DNA of 64,000 nt, taken from Chloroflexota bacterium. Its GTDB lineage: Bacteria; Chloroflexota; UBA6077; FW602-bin22; JACPRP01. Under the pieces are notes generated by a model. That model searched no databases. It had not been told where the DNA came from and saw only the letters and a program-made list of their open reading frames with translations. The position numbers were made by a program, and so were the translations under genes. The DNA lies in the NCBI GenBank assembly GCA_023480885.1, contig JAMCWX010000046.1, positions 62,001 through 126,000 of the forward strand. Direction: 5' to 3'. Positions 12,464 to 20,383 of the stretch are shown piece by piece (positions within the stretch are counted from its first letter, which is position 1; the number at the start of each line of letters is the position of its first letter).

Positions 12464-14680
12464 GTGGACGACTATAAGGCGTTTCTTGAATCGAAGAGGC
12501 TGGTTGTCAGGTCAACGGGGATTGATGTCTCCCTGGATGAGTTGAATGTTTCCGCAAAACCCCATCAAGTCGACTTGACGATGTGGGCACTTCGGAAGGG
12601 ACGCGCCGCGATTCTGGCCACAACGGGCATGGGTAAGACCCTGATGGAGTTGATGTTTGGTCAGCAGGCTGCGGAAAGGTCATTGATTCTTGCGCCCTTG
12701 GCCGTAGCGTACCAGACCGTCAGAGAGGGTGAGAAGTTTGGAATTGACGTGACCTATGCCCGAAATGAAAGCCAGGCTCCCCGTCAAGGAATAACGGTCA
12801 CGAACTACGAATTACTGGAACATTTCGACCCCGACAATTTCGGAGCCGTAATACTCGACGAATCCGGAATCCTGAAATCTTTTGAGGGGAAAACTAGAAC
12901 CGCACTGATTGAGAGATTCAGGTATACGCCTATGCGCCTTTGCTGTTCCGCAACGCCAGCTCCGAATGATATAGCCGAGATTGCTAACCACGCAGAGTTC
13001 TTAGGGATTATGACGCGAGTTGAGATGTTGGCGGCGTTCTTTGTCCATGATGACAAGGGTTGGAGATTGAAGGGCCATGCTCGTGAGCCGTTCTATCGGT
13101 GGTTGGCTTCTTGGGCGATGTCATTACAGAAACCAAGTGACTTGGGGTATTCGGATGATGGGTATATCCTGCCAGAGTTGACCATTGACCCCATCATCAT
13201 TCCCAGCGATTACGTGCCTGAGGGTCAGTTGTTCGCTATCTCACTCAAAGGCGTGTCGGACAGGGCTCGAGTCCGAAAAGCCACAATGATGCAACGAGTG
13301 CTGGTAGCGGCAGACCATATAAAAGCAGAGCCGAATGAGCAGTGGCTAGTCTGGGTTGGCTTGAATGATGAAGGGCGAGAGTTGGCGAAGATGATTCCAA
13401 GCTCAGTACTCGTGGAAGGTAGCCAGTCGCCTGACGAAAAAGCCGATGCGTTAACCAGATTCGCTAACGGCGAAATTAAGGTTCTTATCAGTAAGGTGTC
13501 TATCGCGGGGTTCGGAATGAATTTTCAGAGTTGCGCCAGAATGGTCTTCGTTGGGCTCGGTGACAGCTATGAACAGTATTTTCAAGCAATCCGGCGTTGC
13601 TGGCGTTTCGGTCAGAAGCGACCAGTCAAGGTTCACATTGTCCTAACCGACTTGGAGGAAACGATTTACGAGAATGTTTTACGGAAAGAGAAGGAAGCTG
13701 AAGCCACGGCGGCAGAGCTTGTCAAGCACGTGGCTGAGTTCGAGAAAGCCGAGATAAGCACGGTGGATAGGGGTAGTTTTATGTACGAAACGAAAGATGA
13801 GAGCGGGCAAGGCTGGCGCTTCATGCTGGGGGATAGTTCCGAGAGATTGCGAGAGTTGGAATCGCATAGCGTTGACCTATCTATTTTCAGTCCACCTTTC
13901 CTGAACCTATATACATATTCCAACACGGAGCGTGACTTAGGCAACAGTTCCACGACTAGACAGTTTTGGTCTCATTTTCGATTCATCATCAGGGAATTGG
14001 CTCAGCTGACAAAGCCAGGGCGTAATGTCTGCGTTCATGTCGCTCAAATCGCTAAGCAAAAGTCTAAGGATGGAGTGATTGGCTTGCGCGATTTCAGGGG
14101 TGAGACTGTCAGGCATTTTGAGCGAGCAGGGTTCGTGTTTCACGGAGAGGTGTGTATCGACAAAGACCCCCAAGCCGTTGCTATCCGCACTCACTCAAAG
14201 GGCTTGGCTTTCATTCAGCTTAGCAAGGATGCAAGTTGGATGCGTCCGACGATTGCAGACTATATCCTGGTCTTTCGTGCTCCCGGCGAAAATCAAGTGC
14301 CGATTCATCCAGATATCACCAACGATGAATGGATAGAGTGGGCCCGGCCAATCTGGTACGGAATCAAAGAGGGTGAAACATTGAATGCTTCTGAGGCTCG
14401 CAGTGATGACGATGAGCGTCACATTTGCCCACTTCAACTGGGCACCATTGAGCGCTGCATCAGGCTTTGGAGTAATCCGGGGGAGTTGATTCTTTCTCCC
14501 TTTGGCGGAATTGCGAGCGAAGGATACCAAGCCATTAAGTTGGGTCGTCGATTCATTGGCGTTGAGTTAAAACCTGAGTATTTCCAGGCGGGTCTCAAAA
14601 ATCTCCGTGAAGCCGAACGCCTAGCCAAGCAAGTTGATTTGTTTCAGTGGGCCGAGGGGGAATCGGAGGCGGTATCGTGA
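12464..14680 (+). CDS. SNF2-family helicase fused to a beta-class DNA methyltransferase
   Basis: 738 residues from GTG 12464. The N-terminal part (about 25-430) is an SF2/SNF2 ATPase: Walker A TTGMGKT (about 53-59), a DES box in VILDESGIL, CCSATPAPN (motif III-like), and motif VI QAIRRCWRFGQKRPV. The C-terminal part (about 440-735) is an amino-methyltransferase with catalytic SPPF (476-479) preceding an AdoMet-binding LSPFGGIASEGYQAIKLGRRFIGVEL. That order makes it beta class, likely N4-cytosine or N6-adenine. Linked helicase and methyltransferase suggest a translocating protective methylase. It is followed by a C5 methyltransferase gene. Confidence 0.8.
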   Translation: MDDYKAFLESKRLVVRSTGIDVSLDELNVSAKPHQVDLTMWALRKGRAAILATTGMGKTLMELMFGQQAAERSLILAPLAVAYQTVREGEKFGIDVTYARNESQAPRQGITVTNYELLEHFDPDNFGAVILDESGILKSFEGKTRTALIERFRYTPMRLCCSATPAPNDIAEIANHAEFLGIMTRVEMLAAFFVHDDKGWRLKGHAREPFYRWLASWAMSLQKPSDLGYSDDGYILPELTIDPIIIPSDYVPEGQLFAISLKGVSDRARVRKATMMQRVLVAADHIKAEPNEQWLVWVGLNDEGRELAKMIPSSVLVEGSQSPDEKADALTRFANGEIKVLISKVSIAGFGMNFQSCARMVFVGLGDSYEQYFQAIRRCWRFGQKRPVKVHIVLTDLEETIYENVLRKEKEAEATAAELVKHVAEFEKAEISTVDRGSFMYETKDESGQGWRFMLGDSSERLRELESHSVDLSIFSPPFLNLYTYSNTERDLGNSSTTRQFWSHFRFIIRELAQLTKPGRNVCVHVAQIAKQKSKDGVIGLRDFRGETVRHFERAGFVFHGEVCIDKDPQAVAIRTHSKGLAFIQLSKDASWMRPTIADYILVFRAPGENQVPIHPDITNDEWIEWARPIWYGIKEGETLNASEARSDDDERHICPLQLGTIERCIRLWSNPGELILSPFGGIASEGYQAIKLGRRFIGVELKPEYFQAGLKNLREAERLAKQVDLFQWAEGESEAVS

Positions 14681-14696
14681 TCCGTAGGAGGTGTGT

Positions 14697-15806
14697 GTGA
14701 ATGTGGATACATGTTCCTTCGCAATTTTGTCCCTCAGTTCCGGAGCCGCCGGACTCGAAATCAGCCTTAGATTGGCGCTCCCAACTTCTCGCGTCGTCTG
14801 CTACGTTGAGCGCGATGCCTATGCCTGTGAAGTCTTGGCTTCGCGCATCGAAGACGAAAGCCTGGATGAAGCACCTATTTGGTCGGATTTACGAACCTTC
14901 GATGGCCGACCGTGGTGTGGAATCGTGGATATCCTCTCTGCAGGCTTCCCTTGCCAGCCTTGGAGTGCAGCGGGAAAGCGTCTCGGCACGATCGACGATC
15001 GATGGATTTGGGACGACATCGCTCGCATCGTTCGCGAGGTTGAGCCCGAATGGATCTTCCTGGAAAACGTACCCGGCCTTGTTCGGGGAGGGCTGGAACA
15101 CGTTCTCAGAGACCTGGCCCTATGCGGGTTCGATGCGGAATGGGATGTGTTTTCGGCGGCGCAAGTCGGCGCACCGCAGATTAGAGAACGGGTGTTCATC
15201 CTGGCCCACGCCAAAAGCAGGGGATTCGGGGTCGAACAAGAGCCTATCTCCCAACGCAACGGTACGTCCATCGTTACGCCGAATCAATTCGCTCTGGCCC
15301 ACACCAACGGGCATGGACAGCCACGGCAGTGGGGCATCCAAGAACTACCCCAGCAGGGGCAGGTCGCACGCAGGGATGACGCTGACCGATGCGACGGCGA
15401 GGGGCGCGATGTGGCCGACACCGAAATCATCGGACGCCGATCACGGAGGGCCGAACCAACGGGACAGCAAGGGCAAGATGGCGTTACCGGGGATGGCGAA
15501 CCACTGGCCCAGCCTGATGAGTGCGGATGCTTCGCGGGGGAGCGAGACGTTCAAACGAGGCAACCCGACACTCTTGGGCTGTTCCCGCCAGGCCCTTCCG
15601 AACTCGACGAGTGGCGGCGCGTCCTCGAGGTCGAGCCGAGTCTTGAACCCGCGATTTGTCGAATGGCTGATGGGCTGGCCCCTGGGTTGGTCAAATCCAG
15701 CCTTGCCTATCAAATCGATCAGCTTCGCGTCTTGGGAAATGGAGTCGTCCCATTGGTTGCGGCAGTTGCTTTTGCGGTTTTGTGGCAGCGACTTGTTACC
15801 GGTTGA
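14697..15806 (+). CDS. dcm: C5-cytosine DNA methyltransferase
   Basis: About 369 residues; GTG 14697 is 5 nt after AGGAGG (14686-14691). It contains the C5 methyltransferase motifs in order: LSSGAAGLEISLRL (motif I region), AGFPCQPWSAAG (catalytic Cys), ENVPGLV (ENV), AAQVGAPQIRERVFILAHA (QxRxR) and RVLGNGVVP at the C-terminus. It probably methylates phage DNA against host restriction. The middle is low-complexity with repeated L-A-H/V-A-D units because another long ORF (14701-15846) is read in the +1 frame through the same DNA. Confidence 0.88.
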   Translation: MNVDTCSFAILSLSSGAAGLEISLRLALPTSRVVCYVERDAYACEVLASRIEDESLDEAPIWSDLRTFDGRPWCGIVDILSAGFPCQPWSAAGKRLGTIDDRWIWDDIARIVREVEPEWIFLENVPGLVRGGLEHVLRDLALCGFDAEWDVFSAAQVGAPQIRERVFILAHAKSRGFGVEQEPISQRNGTSIVTPNQFALAHTNGHGQPRQWGIQELPQQGQVARRDDADRCDGEGRDVADTEIIGRRSRRAEPTGQQGQDGVTGDGEPLAQPDECGCFAGERDVQTRQPDTLGLFPPGPSELDEWRRVLEVEPSLEPAICRMADGLAPGLVKSSLAYQIDQLRVLGNGVVPLVAAVAFAVLWQRLVTG

Positions 15807-15846
15807 TAGCGTGATTCAACCATTACTATCGGAGGCAATACCTTGA
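14701..15846 (+). CDS. overprinted ORF within dcm (WPTP-repeat protein)
   Basis: 381 residues in the +1 frame across the whole dcm gene. It starts at ATG 14701, 9 nt from the same AGGAGG used by dcm. It carries repeated WPTP-A-D-like blocks (SSWPTPKAGDSG, SLWPTPTGMDSHG, MWPTPKSSDADHG) and ends with LNPRFVEWLMGWPLGWSN. I know such WPTP/FVEWLMG sequences as a recurring protein type in phage C5-methyltransferase loci, which argues that this frame is selected rather than accidental. Each WPTP is the shifted reading of an L-A-H-T codon run in dcm. Its product and function are unknown. It overlaps the next gene by 4 bp. Confidence 0.5.
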   Translation: MWIHVPSQFCPSVPEPPDSKSALDWRSQLLASSATLSAMPMPVKSWLRASKTKAWMKHLFGRIYEPSMADRGVESWISSLQASLASLGVQRESVSARSTIDGFGTTSLASFARLSPNGSSWKTYPALFGEGWNTFSETWPYAGSMRNGMCFRRRKSAHRRLENGCSSWPTPKAGDSGSNKSLSPNATVRPSLRRINSLWPTPTGMDSHGSGASKNYPSRGRSHAGMTLTDATARGAMWPTPKSSDADHGGPNQRDSKGKMALPGMANHWPSLMSADASRGSETFKRGNPTLLGCSRQALPNSTSGGASSRSSRVLNPRFVEWLMGWPLGWSNPALPIKSISFASWEMESSHWLRQLLLRFCGSDLLPVDSVIQPLLSEAIP

Positions 15847-16898
15847 CGCTCACAATCCCTTCAGAAATCCAACAAGCAATGTCACAAGGTGCTGCACTCG
15901 CTATCAGCATTTCAGGTGGCAAGGATTCGCAAGCAATGTTGAACGTTCTCGCAGCAGAGTACAAGCGTCAAAACTGGTCAGGGCCAATCTACGCCATTCA
16001 CGCGCACCTTGGCAGGGCGGAATGGCCGCAGACACTGGGGCACTGTGAGAAGATCACGAGGGATCTGGGCATTGAGCTGGTCGTCGTCTCCAGGCCCCAA
16101 GGCGACCTGGTGCAGGAAATTCACGATCGAATGGAGAAGGTCGCGGGCACCTACAAGCCGCATTGGCCCAGCGCCACGAACCGCTATTGTACTTCAGATC
16201 AAAAACGAGGGCAGATCGACAAAGTTATCCGAGTGCCGCACTGGCCTAGCTCGACCAGTCGCTATTGCACATCGCACCACAAGAGCAATCAGATCGACAA
16301 GGCGATTCGTTCACACTGGCCAAGTTCGACGCAGCGGTATTGCACAGCGGATCAGAAACGAGATCAGATAGTCAAGCAGCACCGTCAGCATCGCTTGGTC
16401 GTTGCGGCAATGGGGCTAAGGGCAGAGGAGAGCCCAGCTCGAGCGAAAAAGCAGGCCGCCTCTGTCTGTTCTAGAACGACGTCGACCGTATTGAAGGGAT
16501 TGCTCCCTGGCGAAGCTCTTGCCAAGCAGCAATCCAATCAACATCTAACCATCGACTGGCTGGCGATTCACGATTGGAAAGTTGATGATGTTTGGGATGC
16601 ATGCGGAACCGATAGAGATGCATTGGAGATACGCCGAGGGCTGTACAGGGAAGGGCTGAAACTCCGGTCGCTTGATGGCTGGCCTGCCCATCCCGCTTAC
16701 GTCTTCGGCAATGAGCGGCTGAGTTGCGCAATCTGCATACTCGCTTCGAAAAACGACATCATCAACGGCGCCAAGCACAATCCCGAACTGTATCGCGAGT
16801 ATGTTGCGATGGAGCGGGAGAGTGGGTTTACCTTTCGACATGGCTTCGCGCTGGAAAGTCTGGGGAGTGAATTAGAGTTAGCGGAGGTGCTATCTTGA
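15843..16898 (+). CDS. PAPS-reductase-like PP-loop ATPase with triplicated insert
   Basis: 351 residues from TTG 15843 after GGAGGCAATACC. The ATP-pyrophosphatase loop SISGGKDSQA is at residues about 22-31. The family of PAPS reductases and adenine-nucleotide alpha-hydrolases normally has one HWPS..RYCTSDQKR segment; here it occurs three times in tandem (residues about 107-182). The C-terminal part has AIHDWKVDDVW and a Cys pair in LSCAICILAS. Phage members are linked to DNA or nucleotide modification chemistry, but the substrate is not established. The context of two methyltransferases supports a DNA modification role by inference. Confidence 0.7.
   Translation: MTLTIPSEIQQAMSQGAALAISISGGKDSQAMLNVLAAEYKRQNWSGPIYAIHAHLGRAEWPQTLGHCEKITRDLGIELVVVSRPQGDLVQEIHDRMEKVAGTYKPHWPSATNRYCTSDQKRGQIDKVIRVPHWPSSTSRYCTSHHKSNQIDKAIRSHWPSSTQRYCTADQKRDQIVKQHRQHRLVVAAMGLRAEESPARAKKQAASVCSRTTSTVLKGLLPGEALAKQQSNQHLTIDWLAIHDWKVDDVWDACGTDRDALEIRRGLYREGLKLRSLDGWPAHPAYVFGNERLSCAICILASKNDIINGAKHNPELYREYVAMERESGFTFRHGFALESLGSELELAEVLS
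16161..16388 (+). repeat. three in-frame tandem repeats inside the PP-loop gene
   Basis: Three units of 78, 75 and about 75 bp starting at 16161, 16239 and 16314. They encode HWPSATNRYCTSDQKR..., HWPSSTSRYCTSHHKS... and HWPSSTQRYCTADQKR.... The DNA copies have diverged while HWPS-T-RYCT and the Cys are kept in each, so the duplication is old and under constraint. Confidence 0.85.
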
Positions 16899-17314
16899 AT
16901 GACTTAACATTCCGCCAGTTACAGCAAGAACAACGTGCCTGGATACAGTACAACTTTCCAGGACGTCATGACTTTCAGCCACTATTAGGCGTAGTCGAAG
17001 AACTGGGCGAATTGGCCGAAGCGACCGATGATCCTCGCTTGCTGGAACTAACAAAGAAGCTAGGAAAGCTAGCGCACAGCCACCTAAAGCGAGTGCAAGG
17101 GATTCGAGGCACAGCTGAGGAACACCATGCCAAAGCCAAGGATGCAATCGGTGACATCGTGGTGTTTCTGTCGGATTACTGCTCGGCTTGTGGCTACGAC
17201 TTCCAGGAGATCATTGAGACGACTTGGGCAGAAGTGAAACAGCGAGATTGGCAGAAAGACAAACTGCGAGGCGGCAGTGAGAGCGTACCGTGTTGGAGTG
17301 AGGCGAAATGCTAA
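16895..17314 (+). CDS. MazG-like nucleotide pyrophosphohydrolase
   Basis: 139 residues from TTG 16895, overlapping the preceding stop. It has the all-alpha NTP-PPase pattern: VVEELGELAEA (EExxE metal site) and DAIGDIVVFLSDY (second acidic pair), with W..VKQRDWQKDK at the end. MazG-type enzymes hydrolyse (d)NTPs to monophosphates; phage versions are thought to adjust nucleotide pools or alarmones. Overlaps the next gene by 7 bp. Confidence 0.8.
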   Translation: MNDLTFRQLQQEQRAWIQYNFPGRHDFQPLLGVVEELGELAEATDDPRLLELTKKLGKLAHSHLKRVQGIRGTAEEHHAKAKDAIGDIVVFLSDYCSACGYDFQEIIETTWAEVKQRDWQKDKLRGGSESVPCWSEAKC

Positions 17315-17514
17315 CCGTAATTCCTGACACTAACCATTCGGGCTTCTATCTCGTGAAACCGCCCAACGATGGCGGCACTGCGGCTGTCGTAATAAACACT
17401 AGCGACGGGTTGGTTTGTTTGTCCCATTGGTGCAATAGCGGGAATATGCGATGCGAACACTGCGAAGCTGTTGACATATACCGTCAGGAGAGACGGGGAA
17501 GAGGTGAGAAGTGA
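17308..17514 (+). CDS. small Cys-containing protein
   Basis: 68 residues. A beta-rich start (TVIPDTNHSGFYLVKPPNDGG) is followed by CLSHWCNSGNMRCEHC, four cysteines that could bind zinc. Overlaps both neighbours by 4-7 bp. Function unknown. Confidence 0.6.
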   Translation: MLTVIPDTNHSGFYLVKPPNDGGTAAVVINTSDGLVCLSHWCNSGNMRCEHCEAVDIYRQERRGRGEK

Positions 17515-18278
17515 GTGGCAATGTGATCTACGAGCCAAGAGGCAGAGCCAGGGAATACGCAGAGCTGGCGGCTAATTTGTATCGAGGTTGCGAGCACGGT
17601 TGTCTTTACTGCTTTGCTCCTGGCGCCACCCATCGAGAACGGGCGGCATTCCATAGCCAGGTTGCACCGCGAGAAGGCGTCATGGAGAAGTTCAAGCGGG
17701 ACTGCGAAGTGCTGAAAGGCTCTGGCAAGTCAGTGCTGCTCTCTTTCACGTGTGATCCGTATACACCTGTGGATGTTGAGTATCAACTGACCCGCCAAGC
17801 CATTGAGACGCTACACGAGCACGGTTTGTTCGTCCAGATACTCACCAAGGGCGGCAACCGAGCTCGAAGGGACTTCGATTTATTGGGCAAGGGCGATGCG
17901 TTCGCAACTACGATGACCTTTCATACAGGGATTGATTCGCGCCATTGGGAACCCAACGCAGCCGAGCCGATTGATCGAATGGACACTATGAAGGTTGCCC
18001 ACATACTCGGCATTCCGACCTGGGTGTCACTAGAGCCCGTAATCGATCCTGAGCAAACGCTCTCCATCATTCGCGCCACTCACGAATATGTTGACCTCTT
18101 CAAGGTTGGCACGCTAAATCATCACCCGCTAGCGAAGCAGATAGACTGGCGGGATTTTGGTATGAGGGCAGTTGAGTTGCTGGGGAGGCTAGGATGCAAG
18201 TATTACCTCAAAGAGGATTTAAGGAAGCACTTGGGGCCTGAGCCCATTCAGGAATACCCGCAGGAGGTCAAAGCGTAA
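17511..18278 (+). CDS. radical SAM protein (SPL/Rv2578c-like)
   Basis: 255 residues from GTG 17511, overlapping the upstream stop. The [4Fe-4S] radical-SAM motif is CEHGCLYC (C-x3-C-x2-C) in NLYRGCEHGCLYCFAPG, followed by an open TIM-barrel pattern (VLLSFTCDPYTPVD, VQILTKGG, TWVSLEPVID). This resembles the spore-photoproduct-lyase-like family found in many phages, whose substrate is mostly unknown. It is flanked by MazG-like and RNase H-like genes in the nucleotide/modification cluster. Confidence 0.75.
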   Translation: MSGNVIYEPRGRAREYAELAANLYRGCEHGCLYCFAPGATHRERAAFHSQVAPREGVMEKFKRDCEVLKGSGKSVLLSFTCDPYTPVDVEYQLTRQAIETLHEHGLFVQILTKGGNRARRDFDLLGKGDAFATTMTFHTGIDSRHWEPNAAEPIDRMDTMKVAHILGIPTWVSLEPVIDPEQTLSIIRATHEYVDLFKVGTLNHHPLAKQIDWRDFGMRAVELLGRLGCKYYLKEDLRKHLGPEPIQEYPQEVKA

Positions 18279-18793
18279 TGCAATCCGACCCAACCGCACC
18301 GTGGCGCATCTCAGCCTTGTACTCTGACGGCGGCGTCATACTTCACAATCCTTCAAACATCGGCGGGACTTACGCTTGGTGTCATGTCGAAGATGATCAG
18401 ATCGTCGATCACGGCAGCAGCATCATCCTCGCAACATTGGACATGCAGATAACCAATAACGTTGCGGAGTATGTCGCCGCTGTGTCGGCACTGGAATCGG
18501 TTCCTAACAATTGGTCAGGCTATCTATGCTCAGATAGTCAAGTCACTCTCGGTCGTTTGTTTCAAGGCTGGAAGCTCGACGGCATTCCTTCTGAGTGGGC
18601 GCGACGCGCAACAGATGCGCTGTTTCGGCTCGGAGACGTTCGAGGGATTCTCTTGCAGGGGCATCCGAACAAAGCAGACTTGTTGCGAGGCGTTGGAGCA
18701 AAGCGGAACCTGCCAGTGTCGAAATGGAATGTGCACTGCGATAGGGAATGTCAGAGGCAGGCGGGGTTGTGTTTGGAGAGGGTGAGGGCGTGA
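18278..18793 (+). CDS. second RNase H-fold protein
   Basis: 171 residues from ATG 18278 (overlapping TAA). The ribonuclease H fold is suggested by LYSDGGVILHNPSNIGGTYAW (first Asp), NNVAEYVAAVSALE (Glu) and YLCSDSQVTLGRLFQG (second Asp), with a divergent end (GHPNKADLLRG). The C-terminal CDRECQRQAGLC is unusual and may bind metal. It differs enough from the copy at 9967 to be an independent acquisition. It overlaps the next gene. Confidence 0.65.
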   Translation: MQSDPTAPWRISALYSDGGVILHNPSNIGGTYAWCHVEDDQIVDHGSSIILATLDMQITNNVAEYVAAVSALESVPNNWSGYLCSDSQVTLGRLFQGWKLDGIPSEWARRATDALFRLGDVRGILLQGHPNKADLLRGVGAKRNLPVSKWNVHCDRECQRQAGLCLERVRA

Positions 18794-19377
18794 ACGAGAA
18801 GTATACCGCTATTAGTGAACTTGTGGAACACGCCGAAAACCTAGAACGGGAACTCGGTCAATCGTGGCGAACGGACAGGGCATGGGCAGGCGCAGAACTG
18901 CTTGACGAGATGCAAAAGCTAAAGGCTGAGGCTGCAGTTTTGCGTGATTTCCTCGCAGAGTTTGTGGATGACTATAAGTTGCGGCAAAGGCTGTCGCATC
19001 CAGAATATCGTGCCAAGCAATTCAATAGATTGCTACGGGGCGACATGTTGTATCAGCAGGCTTGTGAAGTGCTCAAGTCCACCACCGCAGGCCGTGACCT
19101 TCTGGCTGAGTTACTGAAGCTGCGCAAGGATATGACTGACATAATCATGGTGAGTGGGCAATCGGATAATCTGGAATCTAGTGCCCAAAGCGTTATTGAT
19201 GGCATCAACACCATGCGTCGCGTGGTTGAGGAACTACAAGCTGACAAGGCAGACCTACTCGCGAGGTTGGAGCGATTGGAGGATGTGGCCAACGCAGCAC
19301 GAGAATATTTGTCTGCGTGTCCTCCCGGCCACGCTAATGAGTTGAGAAGGTTTGTGGAAGCGCTGGAGGTGGAGTGA
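18790..19377 (+). CDS. coiled-coil protein
   Basis: 195 residues from GTG 18790 (overlapping TGA). Nearly all helical with several heptad segments (AISELVEHAENLEREL, LLDEMQKLKAEAAVLRDFLAEF, MRRVVEELQADKADLLARLERLEDV). No enzyme motif. Such proteins are common fillers in phage early clusters. Function unknown. Confidence 0.6.
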   Translation: MNEKYTAISELVEHAENLERELGQSWRTDRAWAGAELLDEMQKLKAEAAVLRDFLAEFVDDYKLRQRLSHPEYRAKQFNRLLRGDMLYQQACEVLKSTTAGRDLLAELLKLRKDMTDIIMVSGQSDNLESSAQSVIDGINTMRRVVEELQADKADLLARLERLEDVANAAREYLSACPPGHANELRRFVEALEVE

Positions 19378-19553
19378 TGGCGGATTTCAAGATGAGTTAT
19401 TTCAACGAAGATCAGCAAGAATATATGCGGTACTTGGCTACCTTGAAGCCAGAGGAAAAGTGCGCTTGTGGCTGGGGCAAGAAAGGCCAGTGCTATTGCC
19501 CGAAGGATTTGGAGTACCAGAAAGCACAACGCTTGGAAAGCGAGGGGGAGTGA
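19377..19553 (+). CDS. 58-residue Cys-rich protein
   Basis: Too short for the track. ATG 19377 shares the A of the upstream TGA. It contains CACGWGKKGQCYC, a tight four-Cys cluster likely to bind zinc. Its end overlaps a fragmentary ORF at 19550. Function unknown. Confidence 0.6.
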   Translation: MADFKMSYFNEDQQEYMRYLATLKPEEKCACGWGKKGQCYCPKDLEYQKAQRLESEGE

Positions 19554-19675
19554 TCTATCTATCTGGCCGTGTCGCACAAACTATGCTCGCTAATCCTCGT
19601 CCCGACCTGGGCGTGATGTTACAACCAGGGATGGGTAACGCAATACCTTTTCTGTTTATCAGCAGAGGCCTCTGA
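19550..19675 (+). pseudogene. truncated N-terminus of a phage metabolic protein
   Basis: GTG 19550 opens 41 codons reading IYLSGRV... PDLGVMLQPGMGN and then stops. The opening resembles the N-terminus of longer phage proteins (LSG.....PDLGFML.P.MGN...) that are usually over 200 residues. After GMGN the match is lost and a stop follows, so this looks like a gene cut short by deletion or frameshift. It is the first of several broken genes in 19.5-20.4 kb. Confidence 0.4.
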
Positions 19676-19709
19676 AGTTGTTTACCGTTGCCTAGCCTGT
19701 GAGGGGTTA

Positions 19710-19904
19710 ATGATTGACGCCGATTCCATACCCGTCAAAATAGTGAAGTGCCACTCTTGCACTCGCTGGCGATCATACGAATCGATCTATATCGACATAA
19801 AAGCTCACAAAGTGCGCAAGGAACTGAACGAAGGTTGCGAATTGTGTACGACGTCGACGATTTGCGGGGAGAATTATGAAGCGAAAGAAAGTCCTGTTGC
19901 TTGA
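19710..19904 (+). CDS. small Cys-containing protein
   Basis: 64 residues from ATG 19710 after GTGAGGGGTT. It has CHSCTRW and a later CELCTTSTIC, a possible zinc site. The frame is also open upstream (a further CLAC) without a start codon, so the present gene may be the 3' part of a larger one. Overlaps the radical-SAM-like ORF by 29 bp. Confidence 0.45.
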   Translation: MIDADSIPVKIVKCHSCTRWRSYESIYIDIKAHKVRKELNEGCELCTTSTICGENYEAKESPVA

Positions 19905-20313
19905 TGTAGACAGCCGAATACCCAATTTGGCTCTGATGCGGATCTCCGCATATCATCGAGCACGAGGCGATGTTGTATCTCTCCATCCGAGTGGCAAGCC
20001 TGATGAGGTTTACGTTTCCTGTGTCTTCTCGAAGCACAGACGAAAAGCGGAGGCGCTGCGTCAAATCTATCCCGATGCTGTGATTGGTGGAAGTGGCTGG
20101 GATTTGTCGGTCGCTTTGCCCAGCGAGATCGAAGCGATAAGGCCCGATTATGACCTTTACGGCATAGATTACGGCATCGGGTACACCTCGCGTGGTTGCA
20201 TCAGGCGTTGCAATTTCTGCGTCGTACCCCATTATCATGGTGCATCAAAATGCGGGGAGGGAACAGCGCTGCTTTTCTCGATGGGTGAATCGGCGAATCT
20301 ACAAATCGTGTAA
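19876..20313 (+). pseudogene. truncated radical SAM protein
   Basis: 145 residues. The N-terminal part has a B12-binding-like alpha/beta pattern (KKVLLLDVDSRIPNLALMRISAYHR, VYVSCVFSKHRRKAEALRQIYPDAVIGGSGWDL). It then reads YTSRGCIRRCNFCVVP, the CxxxCxxC radical-SAM motif. Full-length relatives continue for another 100-200 residues after CVVP; here the frame changes character right after the motif and stops. The barrel is therefore missing and the protein is probably inactive or a remnant. Another frame becomes coding-like at exactly this point (20237). Confidence 0.6.
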
Positions 20314-20371
20314 ATGGGCGGACTATTTGTACTGGAATCGGAAGAAGTTGCAATGGGAGATGGCGATATGA
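20237..20371 (+). CDS. 44-residue ORF joined to the broken radical SAM gene
   Basis: Open from ATG 20237 to TGA 20371 in a different frame from the truncated gene. It encodes a Trp/Arg-rich peptide (RWVNRRIYKSCKWADYLYWNRKKL) that looks more like genuine protein than the overlapping frame. There is no Shine-Dalgarno site. It may be the 3' end of another gene brought in by a deletion. Confidence 0.3.
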   Translation: MVHQNAGREQRCFSRWVNRRIYKSCKWADYLYWNRKKLQWEMAI

Positions 20372-20383
20372 TGGAGGTGAACC

